Source: Streptomyces sp. NBC_00582 (GTDB lineage: Bacteria; Actinomycetota; Actinomycetes; Streptomycetales; Streptomycetaceae). From it: a DNA stretch of 64,000 nt. The notes beneath the pieces are model-generated. The model saw only the letters and a program-made list of their open reading frames with translations. It had not been told where the DNA came from and made no database searches. Shown piece by piece: positions 7,932-16,822 of this stretch. How positions within the stretch are numbered: position 1 is the stretch's first letter; every line of letters starts with the position of its first letter. Position numbers and translations under genes: made by a program. The stretch is from NCBI RefSeq assembly GCF_036345155.1, contig NZ_CP107772.1, positions 1-64,000 on the forward strand, in the 5' to 3' direction.

Positions 7932-10900
7932 ATGGCACACCAGCATCCGTCTCGTGCGGCGGTCCGCAGCACGGCCAACGGCGGGGAACGGACGGCAGCG
8001 TCCGGCGTCCTCGTCACGGCACTGGCCGGCGGTGCGGCCGGACGCGTGGCACCGCTGCACGGGGAGCTGACGCTGTCGTTCCTGAACCGGCTCGCCGCCC
8101 GCTACCACCTCGGCCTGCGGGACCTGCTCGCCGCCATCACCGAGACCGACGGTCGGCAAAACGTCGCCGGGATGCTGTACCCGGACAGCGAGATCCACCT
8201 CAACGCCCAGGCACGCGAGCGGGTGTGCGCCCTCAGCCGCGTTCCAGCGGCGGTGCTGGAACGAGCTCTGCCGGCGTGGGCGCGGGCAGAACCACACGCG
8301 CACTACCCAGGCGGCCCGGCCGGCCGCCTGACCCGCGGTGAGGAAGCCGTCGCCCCGTGGGGGCCCGCCTGCCCCTCCTGCTGTGCCGCCCGCACCGGCC
8401 GCCGCATGCCCGCCCGCCGGTACCTGACACCTGGAGAGCGGGTCTGCGCACGCCACCAGTACTGGCTGCTGTTCCTGCCCGGAACCAGCGGCCTGCCCGT
8501 GCCCCTTGGCCGGTGCCCGGAGGTGGTCGACGCCCAGCGACGGCATGTCCGACTGCTGCGCCACTGCCCCGCCGGTGCGCAGGCCTTCGAAGTCGCCCGT
8601 GCTGTCACCGGATCCTGGTGGGACCAGCCCTGGCCGAACGAGGAGCATCTGTGGCCGGCCCGCCTCGATGCCACCCGGCCCGTCGGCGCCGATCCTGGCT
8701 GGTGGAAGACGGCCGCCCGCGACCTGATCACCTATCCGGAAACCGTCGCCGTGGCGCAGGTAGTGGCCAGCCCCTACTGGCAGCAGCAGACCATCGCCCA
8801 AGCGCGCGGCCATCTTCCCTATCGGCTTGGCGAGTTGCCTCAGCTGCTGGCCGAGCTCGCCGGCCAGCTCGGGCGGCCGTGGCTCGCCCACCACCTCGCC
8901 ACCGTCACCCACGGGCCTCTGTTCACCTGGGCCCACTCCTGCGTACACACCCGCGCGGTCGCCGCACCCGCGGCGCAGAAGACACTATGGGCGGTGCACT
9001 CGGCACACCGGCCCCGCACCCTCAGCGACCTCCTCCCCCACGCTCCGGCCGCCGACGGCACCCAGCCCGCGGCAAAGCCCGCCAGACGCCTACGCGGCCA
9101 CAGCCTCCAGGCCGAGCAAGCCTTCCAGACAGGCCTGGCCCAGGCCCACGCCTACCACCAGCAGCACGGGCACCTCGCCGTGCCCAAGGAAGACACCCCC
9201 GCCGACTATCCGCTGGGCCAATGGCTCGCCAACACCCGCGCACGCCACACCCGCATGCCCGCCCACCAAGCCGCCGCCCTCACCGCGCTGTACCCGTGGT
9301 GGAACGCGCCCTGGAGCACGCTGTGGCAGCGCACCTGGCACCAAGCCCGCACCCACCACCAGACCCATGGCCCGCTCAAGCCAGCCCGAGGATTCCCCAC
9401 CACCAGCTACAGCCTCGGCGAATGGCTATACCTACAGTGCACCCGCTACCCCACCCTCCACCCCGAACAACAACGCCTCCTCACCCAGATCGGCATCGAC
9501 GCCGCGGCAGCCGCTGCCGCCCGGCCCAGACGACGCAACCTCAAGGCCGGCGCCGAAGAAGCCCTCGCCCACGCCCGCTCCTACGCCGCCGAACACGGCA
9601 GCCTCGCCTCCGTGACCTCGGCAACCGTCCACGGCGATTTCCGCCTGGGACAGTGGCTCGCCAACCAACGCAACTACCAGCGCACTGGCCACCGGCCCCT
9701 GCCCGCCGGCCGCGCCCAGGCCCTCACCGCCATCGACCCCTGGTGGTGCCCACCCTGGCACCTGACGTGGCAGCGCAGCTATCACCGTGCCCGCAACGCC
9801 GCAGATGGCCACCGCCTCCAGGCCGAGAACGGCTTCAATGCCCTCGACGACTCCGGTGCCGCCGACTGGCTATGGCGCCAGTGCGCCACGTACGGCGAAC
9901 TCCACCCCGAGCAGCGGCAACTCCTCGTCGGTATCGGCATCACCACCGAGGTGGCCCGCACGACCCTGGAACATGCACGTACGGCCCCGAAGAGGCCGAC
10001 GGCGACCCCGGTCGCGGACGTGAAAGACAAGGCCGGCCGCGCCAGAAAGGCTGCAGGCCCTGCGGCTGTTCCGGGTCGACGCCGCACTCGGCGTGCCACC
10101 GAGCCGAAGCGCCCCCGCGATCCCCACAGCCGCCTCGGACACCGACCCGACCTGAGGCCGGGCTTCGAAACAGCCCTCGCACACGCCCGGGCCTGGCACG
10201 CCGCACACGGCCACCTCGCAGCTCCCCGGGACACCCTGCACGACGGGTATCCGCTGGGGTGGTGGCTGTTCAGCCAGCGCAACCGAGCCAAGGACCGGGC
10301 ACGCCGCGGTCTGCCGCCCTCACCCCACCTGACCGAGCTCGCCGCGATCGACTCGTGGTGGAACCCGCCGTGGGACCTGCACTGGCAACGCAACTACTAC
10401 CGCACCCGCGACCACATCAAAGCGGGCCGCCCGTTCGACCCCGCAGCCCGCATCCCCGCCCCGAGCACAGTCCTGGGCACCTGGATCACCCGGGCATGCC
10501 TCCAGTACGACCAGCTCCACCCCGGCCAGCAGCACCTGCTGAACGCTATCGGCATCACCGCCCAGACAGCCGGCCACTGGCGGCCCAGTCCCCGACCCCG
10601 GCCCCACGCCGAAGCCCTCCGACACGCCCGCACCTGGGCAGCCGAACACGGCCACCTCTGCCCGCCAATCAAAACCGTCCACGACGGCTTCCCCCTCGGC
10701 ACATGGCTCGACAGCCAACGCCAACTCGCGAAGAAACGGACCAGCCCCTCCCCCACCCAGCAGATGCTCGCCACGATCGACCCCTGGTGGAACCCTCCCT
10801 GGCCCATCCTGTGGCAACGCGCCTACCACCACGCCCACACCCACCCCCGCCACCCGGCCACCCGCCACTGGCTCCACAACCAACAACGCAGCTTGCCACT

Positions 10901-10955
10901 CCTCCACCCCCGCCAACAACAACTCCTCACCACCACCGGCCTCGTCAGCATCTGA
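7932..10955 (+). CDS. tniQ: TniQ fused to an array of helicase-associated (HA) modules
   Basis: A 1007-residue target-selection protein. Residues about 38-340 are TniQ-like: the PLHGELTLSFLNRLA start, then a Cys/His zinc-binding site made of CPSCC and CARHQYWL. From about residue 394 to the end lie four roughly 150-residue double repeats (starting near 394, 542, 745 and 895). Each is a full HA module (HGHL...LG.WL...R) plus a second, more diverged one ending in LHP.Q..LL..IGI, so about eight in all. A basic linker (about 675-740) separates pairs two and three. HA modules of this pattern also end the telomere-side helicase in this window. Ordinary TniQ proteins are 300-500 residues, so the fusion is unusual. 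Inference: the HA array reads the DNA or a telomeric partner and directs insertion there. Confidence 0.88.
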   Translation: MAHQHPSRAAVRSTANGGERTAASGVLVTALAGGAAGRVAPLHGELTLSFLNRLAARYHLGLRDLLAAITETDGRQNVAGMLYPDSEIHLNAQARERVCALSRVPAAVLERALPAWARAEPHAHYPGGPAGRLTRGEEAVAPWGPACPSCCAARTGRRMPARRYLTPGERVCARHQYWLLFLPGTSGLPVPLGRCPEVVDAQRRHVRLLRHCPAGAQAFEVARAVTGSWWDQPWPNEEHLWPARLDATRPVGADPGWWKTAARDLITYPETVAVAQVVASPYWQQQTIAQARGHLPYRLGELPQLLAELAGQLGRPWLAHHLATVTHGPLFTWAHSCVHTRAVAAPAAQKTLWAVHSAHRPRTLSDLLPHAPAADGTQPAAKPARRLRGHSLQAEQAFQTGLAQAHAYHQQHGHLAVPKEDTPADYPLGQWLANTRARHTRMPAHQAAALTALYPWWNAPWSTLWQRTWHQARTHHQTHGPLKPARGFPTTSYSLGEWLYLQCTRYPTLHPEQQRLLTQIGIDAAAAAAARPRRRNLKAGAEEALAHARSYAAEHGSLASVTSATVHGDFRLGQWLANQRNYQRTGHRPLPAGRAQALTAIDPWWCPPWHLTWQRSYHRARNAADGHRLQAENGFNALDDSGAADWLWRQCATYGELHPEQRQLLVGIGITTEVARTTLEHARTAPKRPTATPVADVKDKAGRARKAAGPAAVPGRRRTRRATEPKRPRDPHSRLGHRPDLRPGFETALAHARAWHAAHGHLAAPRDTLHDGYPLGWWLFSQRNRAKDRARRGLPPSPHLTELAAIDSWWNPPWDLHWQRNYYRTRDHIKAGRPFDPAARIPAPSTVLGTWITRACLQYDQLHPGQQHLLNAIGITAQTAGHWRPSPRPRPHAEALRHARTWAAEHGHLCPPIKTVHDGFPLGTWLDSQRQLAKKRTSPSPTQQMLATIDPWWNPPWPILWQRAYHHAHTHPRHPATRHWLHNQQRSLPLLHPRQQQLLTTTGLVSI

Positions 10956-11475
10956 ACGTTGCCTCCAGCCGGTACCGGCTCGCACTCCGGTGGCTTCCTG
11001 GAGCAGCGGCGGCCGGGAACTTCGGTAACGGTGTCGCCGAACAGCCCCTGAGCGGCGCCGCGATGAGCGATACTGGTGGGTACGTCCAGCGTGCCCATTG
11101 GAAGAAGCACGCGGTCAACGAGTAAGAGAAAGGCGGCGCGGAGAAGGTTAAATGAACCGGCTTGAGGGCTTTATCAGCAGTCTTTTTGTTAGCTGCTCCC
11201 CCTGACCCACCCTGCCCAAAAAGCCGAAGAAAACCTCCGCTAAAACCGCCGAACAAAGCCTCTGAAAAACCCCACGGGAACAGCGAACCCACACCCCAAG
11301 GGGCTAGCAGGCCTGCCGTAAAACACCACCGGCCCGCCCTACGGCGGCGCCGGCCCTCGGCATGCCCTCACACCACGGCACCCTTGTGCCGCCTCTCCCC
11401 GTCCCAGCCGCCCTCCCGCGGCTTGTTCAGGCATGAGGCGGCCCAGCCGTCACGTGCTGGAAGGGCATCCACGCG
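10956..11475. other. Intergenic region after tniQ
   Basis: About 520 bases with no convincing gene. It has a 14-base palindrome at 10967-10980 and a comparatively A-rich stretch at 11155-11290 with short A-tracts, unlike the coding DNA around it. The inner end of the Tn7-like element is expected around here, as it is the first non-coding DNA after tniQ, but I could not identify repeated transposase-binding sites or a terminal inverted repeat by eye. Confidence 0.4.
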
Positions 11476-11841
11476 ATGAACTCGTCCTCCCTCGCCCCCA
11501 TCACCGGCTTTCTGGCCGGACTCCCCGCCGTCCTCGCCGGTGCCCTGGGCGGCGCACCCTGGTGGGCCGTCGGAGTCATCGTCATCGCGGCATACCTCGC
11601 CGTCCCCCTCACCAGCCTCATCCTCGAACACTCACGACAACGAAAAGGAACACTGGTCGATGAGAAATTCGCAGCCACACTCGACCAGATAACGGACCCC
11701 GAAAAAAGAATCCAAGCCATCATCACCTACCGGCAAGCCACAGCCCCCGCCACCACTCCCCAGCCACCACCCGACCCACCACCAGGAGCACAACCGCCCG
11801 CGAACCCAGACAGCGCCAGCCAGTCACCGGCGTCCACCTAG
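11476..11841 (+). CDS. Small membrane protein with Pro-rich tail
   Basis: A 121-residue protein with one long hydrophobic region, probably two helices (about residues 7-24 and 29-48), a basic/acidic amphipathic middle containing LDQITDPEKRIQAII, and a disordered C-terminus rich in Pro, Gln and Ala. No family recognised. It stands alone between the transposition operon and the sigma-factor operon. Confidence 0.6.
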   Translation: MNSSSLAPITGFLAGLPAVLAGALGGAPWWAVGVIVIAAYLAVPLTSLILEHSRQRKGTLVDEKFAATLDQITDPEKRIQAIITYRQATAPATTPQPPPDPPPGAQPPANPDSASQSPAST

Positions 11842-11951
11842 ACGAACAGGCGGCCTGCAGTGGCGCTGGCTCCGCGAGGCTTTGAAGGTGCACCAGCGCT
11901 GGCTACCGGCGCTGACGCACCGATCGAGGCCGCAGCCTCTGGCCGGAGCGA

Positions 11952-12354
11952 TCACCCCGGCCAACGAGGCCGGACATCAAGGACGACCGGGGCCTCGCCC
12001 AGCGGGCCGTCCTCGATCCGGAACCGGCGAGCGGACAGGATCGCGCGCACGGCCTGGTTCATGACGGCCTGCTGGGCATCGCACAGCTCGGCGGGAAGGT
12101 GATGGGCGGCCTTCGGGTCCTGCTGCCACTGCACCCGCAGCGCACGATTGTTGCCGGGGACCGGGGCCAGGCCCACCCCGGTCTCCTCACCGTCAGCCGC
12201 CGCCTCGATGTCGCGGCAGGCCGGCCAGCAGCACGGCCCCGAGTCCCGCCCGCGCGAGCTGCTCCTGCGCCCCGGTGAGCGCCGCACCGTCCAGCACGGC
12301 CCTGCCCGCGAAGTAACGTGCCTGCCTCCGGTAGTCCCCGACCTGAAGGCCCAT
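11952..12354 (-). pseudogene. Frameshifted hypothetical gene
   Basis: A good start at 12354 (AAGGAG about 12 bases upstream) opens a frame encoding MGLQVGDYRRQARYFAGRAV... which stops after 53 residues. From about 12215 a second frame continues with equally coding-like protein (ADGEETGVGLAPVPGN..., then LPAELCDAQQAVMNQAVRA...) to the stop at 11952. The two pieces make sense only as one protein of about 130 residues broken by a single frameshift. The product is not recognised. A sequencing error would give the same picture. Confidence 0.5.
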
Positions 12355-12514
12355 GGTCGAGTTCTTCTCCTTCCCGGCGGGGCAAAGGCCCTGAGAATGT
12401 TCGGCTGACGGGTCTGTGAGGCGTACGTCACGGACGGCGGGGTCACAAAAGGCGGGGGTGCGTGCACTACATAGTGTCGGCAGGTGAACGGGTCACCGCC
12501 GGGGAAGGCGGACC

Positions 12515-12742
12515 ATGATGGATCCGGTGCTCGGGGGCGGGCTGCTGATGCTGTGCAGCTGGTTGTATCGGCTGCTGCACATATGGATGGCCAGCCATAC
12601 CGAACTGCGCACAACCGAGATGCAGCAGCAAGGTCTCAGCGAGCGCGTGCGGCACCTGCCGCCCGGCAGCCGACTGCTGGAACGGCCCGGCAGGGTCGAG
12701 GTTGTGACGGGAGCGCAGCCGGCGGAGTTCCGCCGTGGCTGA
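12515..12742 (+). CDS. Small membrane-anchored protein, sigma operon
   Basis: A 75-residue protein with an N-terminal hydrophobic helix (about residues 5-25) and a polar, charged C-terminus. Its end overlaps the start of the sigma-factor gene by 8 bases, which implies translational coupling. A membrane-anchored partner of an ECF sigma factor invites comparison with an anti-sigma factor, but no zinc-binding or anti-sigma motif is present, so that is only a suggestion. Confidence 0.5.
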   Translation: MMDPVLGGGLLMLCSWLYRLLHIWMASHTELRTTEMQQQGLSERVRHLPPGSRLLERPGRVEVVTGAQPAEFRRG

Positions 12743-13298
12743 GTCGGTCTCGCCCGTGGCGGGGAAGACGGTACAGGCGCCTTCACAAATCGACGGGGCC
12801 TCGCCCGCGTTAACGACCAGCAGTCTTGAGGACCTCTACCGCGTCGAGATGCCGCAGCTGACGCGGTTCCTGGTCCGGGTCGGCGCGACCCCCTACGAGG
12901 CTGCCGATGCCGCTCATGAGGCCTTCACCGTAGCCATCGAGAAATGGGACAGCATCCGGGAACCGCGGGCATGGCTGCGCAAGGTCGCTCACCGCTGCTA
13001 TCTGCGTCAGACGGGCCAACGGGACACCCCCTACGACCCGTTGCCCGATCGCCCAGGCGGTACCTGTCCCATCGCCCACGTGACCCTCAAAGAGGGAAAT
13101 CAGCGGGTCCTGAACGCACTGGCCCAACTGCCACCGCTGCAGCGGCACGTCATGGCGTGGGCCCAGGACGGCTTCACCGACCAGGAGATCGCCCAAGCGC
13201 TTGATATGCAGGAAGCCGCCGTCAGGAAGAACCGAAGCCGCGCCCGGCTTCGACTGCAGCAGACTCTCGTTGAGAAGACAGGGGGCCGCGATGAGTGA
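12735..13298 (+). CDS. ECF-family RNA polymerase sigma factor
   Basis: A 187-residue (GTG start) group 4 sigma factor. Region 2 spans about residues 30-95 (LEDLYRVEMPQLTRFLVRVG... REPRAWLRKVAHRCYL) and region 4 about 125-180 (LPPLQRHVMAWAQDGFTDQE, then an HTH ending in AVRKNRSRARLRL). It would direct RNA polymerase to a small set of promoters. It sits between a small membrane protein and a soluble helical protein, overlapping both, so the three are one operon. No classical zinc-binding anti-sigma gene follows; control may come from either neighbour. Confidence 0.85.
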   Translation: MAESVSPVAGKTVQAPSQIDGASPALTTSSLEDLYRVEMPQLTRFLVRVGATPYEAADAAHEAFTVAIEKWDSIREPRAWLRKVAHRCYLRQTGQRDTPYDPLPDRPGGTCPIAHVTLKEGNQRVLNALAQLPPLQRHVMAWAQDGFTDQEIAQALDMQEAAVRKNRSRARLRLQQTLVEKTGGRDE

Positions 13299-13995
13299 AC
13301 ACACCATGTCCCGGGAGACAACGGTCCCCGAGGGTGACACCGTCCAGGGAGATGGCCGCCCCACGGCTGCTGATACACGTCTGGATCAGCTTCTTGCGGC
13401 TGCCGACGAAGAACTGTCCCAGTGTCTCGACGACGCCCTCGATCTCACGGACGGTCTTCAGCAGCTCGCTTCCCTTCCTTCCTGCCCCGCTCCTCCGCGA
13501 CCGGCCGCCGGCCTGAACGGGGATGCCCTGCGCTGTTCGAACCTGCACAACACCGGGCGTCCCGGCGAACGCACCCGCATCGACGACAACCAGCAGCTAC
13601 AGGAAGCCCTCGACCTCCTGCAGCACACCAGCGACCAGTTCCACGGCCTTGTGAGCATGACGGACAACGGCCCGTCATCCCTGGAGACCGCACGGTCCAA
13701 GCTGACCCACGCTCAGCTGGTCATCTCGCGGCTCATCACCAAAGCACGAGGCAGGACACTCACGAGGACGCAGAACACCGCGGCATTCAACGACATCCAC
13801 GATTGCGTCAACACGGCCTGGACCACCGTCGCGCAGACACTGGAAAGCCCCGCCGCAGACCCCCACGCCGTGCTCCTCGACGACGCCCTCGACACCCTCG
13901 ACGGCGCCACACAACGCATCACCCAGGCACACCGCATCCTCGACCACCTCCTCAACCAGATCGAAGAGGACCTCGACCAGCCCCTCCCCGCCTGA
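13291..13995 (+). CDS. Helical partner protein of the ECF sigma factor
   Basis: A 234-residue acidic protein beginning at an ATG that overlaps the sigma-factor stop (ATGAGTGA). It appears soluble and largely alpha-helical, with two similar acidic stretches, LLAAADEELSQCLDDALDLT near residue 35 and AVLLDDALDTLDGATQRI near 192, suggesting an internal duplication. No known domain is recognised and no membrane segment is seen. The overlap implies a stoichiometric relation with the sigma factor. Confidence 0.7.
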   Translation: MSEHTMSRETTVPEGDTVQGDGRPTAADTRLDQLLAAADEELSQCLDDALDLTDGLQQLASLPSCPAPPRPAAGLNGDALRCSNLHNTGRPGERTRIDDNQQLQEALDLLQHTSDQFHGLVSMTDNGPSSLETARSKLTHAQLVISRLITKARGRTLTRTQNTAAFNDIHDCVNTAWTTVAQTLESPAADPHAVLLDDALDTLDGATQRITQAHRILDHLLNQIEEDLDQPLPA

Positions 13996-14460
13996 GTCAC
14001 CCCCACCCGGATGACGCGCTCACCGCCGACGACCTCACCAGATCGTCAGCCAACTCACCGACGGACGACTGCCGGCGACCATTTCGTCGGTCCCCCCGGG
14101 TACCCCGCCTGCCGCGCTGCCTCCCAGCCCCGTAGAAGACAGCGCCCCATACCAGCGATCAACGAACATGAACACCGGCCAGCGCAGATGACACGACCTG
14201 ACAAATCAACGCACCATCTGGCAAACCCACAGATCACAAGCCCACCCGAGGTCCGGCACCACACCTCTTACCCCACCCCTGCCGCGCTCGTAGCCCTCGA
14301 CCGACGGCGCACACCAAAGTGATCAGAGCAGGTCAGCCCACCGACCACCGATCACAAAAACCGCTCCTGGACATGGCCGCCCTGCGGGAGCTGGGCGTGG
14401 AGTGGGCGTGACGCTCCCGCCGGCGGGTCGTTGAACCGGTCGGACATCCCAGAGCACAGA

Positions 14461-14491
14461 GAGACCCCGGGCCGCAGATGCCCGGGGTCTC
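14461..14491. terminator. Hairpin terminator
   Basis: A perfect 11-bp stem (GAGACCCCGGG paired with CCCGGGGTCTC) with a 9-base loop lies 30 bases beyond the stop of the leftward gene ending at 14521. It also lies in a gap where genes converge, so it probably serves both directions. There is no U-tract, as is common in Streptomyces. The rest of 13996-14520 shows no gene. Confidence 0.7.
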
Positions 14492-14520
14492 GTACGTGTG
14501 GGGCTGCACACCCACGCGGG

Positions 14521-15483
14521 CTACCAGCGGCGCAGGTCCTTGGTGAGTTCGCCGTACCACTCGGTGCGGCGCGGCACGTACTCGTCAGGCGCCGGTCCGA
14601 GCGCGACGGCGTGGTCCGTGATCCCGTAAGTGACCCGGTAGGCCAGGACCTGGGTGGCGAGGTCCATCCACTCCTGCGTCTTGTGCGCCGGCGGCACGGG
14701 ACCGAGCACGGTCACGAACCACATGGGCAGCAGGGCGCGGTCGCGGATCGCGTCGGCCAGACGGCCGCGCAACAGCCAGTTCAGCTTCCTCTCCGCCTTG
14801 TCGCCCTGCTCGATCAGCGACGCCTTCGCCTGCCTCAGAGAGTCATCCTGAGCCAGTGCGGCCTGGGCGGTCTGGGCGGGGCCAGCCAGTTGCCGGGCCC
14901 GCTGATCGTTCCTCTCGGCGAGGGTGCGGGACATGCCGAAGTCCATGACGGCCTGCTTGAACTCGCGGGAGGTGCGCGGCTGACTGGCCAGGATGCCGGC
15001 GGCCTCCACCACCTTGTCCCGGTGTTCGTCGCGTTCGGCGACCGCGCCTTCGTACTCGCGGACCTTGAGGCGGTGGGCCTCGCGCTGGTGTCTGGGGAGC
15101 AGGCCGGAGCGCACGTGCCAGCCGTGGTTGGCGGTCCTGGCCAGCTTCTTCCACTCCGGGTCGATGGTGTCGAGGTCGGCGAGTGGGGCGCCGCCCGCGG
15201 CGAGCAGGTGGGCTTCGAGGGCCTGGACGCGGCCGGTCAGCCGCTTGAGGGACTGATCCGTGTCCTGGATGTGGCCGCGTACGTCGTCGTCCAGTTCGGT
15301 GAGGTCGTTGCGGACGGTGCTAAGGTCGTCCTCGAGGCTGCGGATGCCGCCCCGGATGTCGCGCAGCTCGTAGTCGAGGTCTTCGACCTCCCCTAGCTTC
15401 GAGCGCAGCGAGTGCAGTTCGTGCTCCATCCCGCCGGTCCGGGTCTCCAGACGGCGGACCTGGTAGCTGTAGTCGTCGCTCAC
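14521..15483 (-). CDS. Coiled-coil protein of unknown function
   Basis: A 320-residue protein starting at a GTG that overlaps the upstream stop as GTGA. The first 85 or so residues form a long heptad coiled coil (LETRTGGMEHELHSLRSKL... onward). The middle is helical, and the C-terminal part has a hydrophobic patch (ALLPMWFVTVLGPVPPAHKT, about 248-267) ending in a Trp-rich, basic tail. It is coupled to a four-helix membrane protein, so the pair may form a membrane complex with a cytoplasmic stalk. Not assigned to a known family. Confidence 0.75.
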   Translation of the reverse strand: MSDDYSYQVRRLETRTGGMEHELHSLRSKLGEVEDLDYELRDIRGGIRSLEDDLSTVRNDLTELDDDVRGHIQDTDQSLKRLTGRVQALEAHLLAAGGAPLADLDTIDPEWKKLARTANHGWHVRSGLLPRHQREAHRLKVREYEGAVAERDEHRDKVVEAAGILASQPRTSREFKQAVMDFGMSRTLAERNDQRARQLAGPAQTAQAALAQDDSLRQAKASLIEQGDKAERKLNWLLRGRLADAIRDRALLPMWFVTVLGPVPPAHKTQEWMDLATQVLAYRVTYGITDHAVALGPAPDEYVPRRTEWYGELTKDLRRW

Positions 15484-16022
15484 CGCCGCGCCTCCTTCGG
15501 CTCGGCGCCTGTGCTGTCCATCGAGGACCCGGCGACGAGCATCCAGCCCACGGCGGCGGCGATGATGAACCACCGGCTGATCACGCTCAGGCTGATGAGG
15601 GCCATCAGGAGCGCGACCACGTGCAGTCCGATGGCTCCGAAGCGGCGGTCACGGTGCTGTTCGGCATCGACCTTCTGGAAGCAGCCGGCCACCGTTCCCA
15701 TGAAGTGCGGGCCCAGCAGGACTAACCACCAGGTCGAGCGGTCGAGGACGAAGACGAGCGCGATGAGCACCGCGGCGACGGCCGCCTGGCCGCGCCAGGA
15801 CCACGTCACGATGCGCTCACTGCGTCTGCGCTCGGGTTCGGCCAGCCGCTCGGGGATCGTCTTCTCGAACTCCACCAGCTTGCTGGTGACGTTCACCAGC
15901 CGGGCGTACTCCACCGGGAACTGGTCGCCGTCGGAGTGCTTCAGCACCTCGGCATGGCGAGCGCCGACCTTCTGCTGAAGTTGCGCGAACTGCTCCTCGA
16001 TCTCCTGCTCGGTGCTGCCCAC
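15480..16022 (-). CDS. Membrane protein with N-terminal coiled coil
   Basis: A 180-residue protein (GTG start at 16022; a longer frame reaches 16139 but with non-coding-like composition). Residues 1-60 are charged and helical (TEQEIEEQFAQLQQKV). About four hydrophobic helices follow: WRGQAAVAAVLIALVFV, WWLVLLGPHFMGTVAG, LHVVALLMALISLSV and FIIAAAVGWMLVAGSS. Its stop overlaps the start of the downstream coiled-coil gene, so the two proteins are made together. Function unrecognised. Confidence 0.75.
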   Translation of the reverse strand: MGSTEQEIEEQFAQLQQKVGARHAEVLKHSDGDQFPVEYARLVNVTSKLVEFEKTIPERLAEPERRRSERIVTWSWRGQAAVAAVLIALVFVLDRSTWWLVLLGPHFMGTVAGCFQKVDAEQHRDRRFGAIGLHVVALLMALISLSVISRWFIIAAAVGWMLVAGSSMDSTGAEPKEARR

Positions 16023-16425
16023 CGAACCACCCCCACCCGCGATGCGACGACACGCCGACCGGACACTTCCCACCGGCAGCCACCGCCAGCCGTCAAACCG
16101 ATCGACCGTACCCGCAGCTGTCCGGGACCCGCCGGGCAATCAGATGCAGTGGCCGAAACCATGCCGATCAACCCCGCGCATCGGTGCCTGCCCCGGGTCG
16201 CCCCGGCCTGACGGGCGGCGGAGCGCGGCGGCCCCCGGTCGACGCGCAACCGGCTGGGCGCGCCCCGATCCCCGGCCGTGGCCGCTCCGCCCATCCCGCC
16301 CGTCCCTTCCTCCTTCACTCCAGCCAAGGGACATGGGCAGAGCAGCCGCAACGGGGATGTCAGCGATCCGACCACGGCAAAACAACGTGGTGACCTGCGC
16401 GGACACGGAGACGGTCCTGCGGGCC

Positions 16426-16493
16426 GCGCAACACCCAGCGCAACCCTTGGCGCAACCTCCAGCGCAACAGATAGGCGCAACACCCAGCGCAAC
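16426..16493. repeat. 12-bp tandem repeat, six GCGCAAC copies
   Basis: GCGCAAC recurs at 16426, 16438, 16450, 16462, 16475 and 16487: a 12-base period with one 13-base step. The intervening five or six bases vary, though ACCCA and CTCCA spacers recur. It lies just beyond the stop of the leftward gene ending at 16524. About one helical turn per copy suggests repeated protein binding on one face of DNA (iteron-like), or a minisatellite. Confidence 0.75.
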
Positions 16494-16523
16494 CTCGTGC
16501 TCCTGGTCGACCGGGGCGACCGG

Positions 16524-16760
16524 TCACGCGGCCCGGACAGCTCCGTGGGCGCGGGCGAGGTGGCGCAGCTCGGACCGTGCCGCCGGCACCGAGGGGACGG
16601 TCTCCCAGTAGGGGTGCCACCACAGCCGTACGGACAGGAGCAGCAGGCGGCGGCGCAGGGCGGTGGTGTCGCGGGGACGGGGTGCGGCGAGTGCTTGGTA
16701 GGTGGCGTTCCAGGCGGCTTGCGTCTGCACCAGGTCGTCGGGGAAGTCGGTCACGTCCAT
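16524..16760 (-). CDS. Small conserved-looking hypothetical protein
   Basis: A 78-residue basic protein beginning MDVTDFPDDLVQTQAAWNAT, with an Arg/Leu-rich helix (RRRLLLLSVRLWWHP) and a helical C-terminus. Small proteins of this pattern (FPDDLVQTQ..W, RRRLL.LS..L..HP) are common in Streptomyces genomes, often beside regulators, but no function is established to my knowledge. Met at 16760 is chosen over a longer frame because the family pattern begins there. Confidence 0.6.
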   Translation of the reverse strand: MDVTDFPDDLVQTQAAWNATYQALAAPRPRDTTALRRRLLLLSVRLWWHPYWETVPSVPAARSELRHLARAHGAVRAA

Positions 16761-16822
16761 ACCGGCATTAGATCGCTTGTTCGAATTACGTGTCACTTCG
16801 GACACGCCCCGTCCGGTGCTGT

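Noticed and set aside
8357..11125. A 922-residue frame overlapping tniQ
   Set aside because: Pro/Arg-rich low-complexity translation; the tniQ frame contains the recognisable domains and repeats.
16426..16493. CRISPR array
   Set aside because: The 12-base period is far too short for repeats with spacers.
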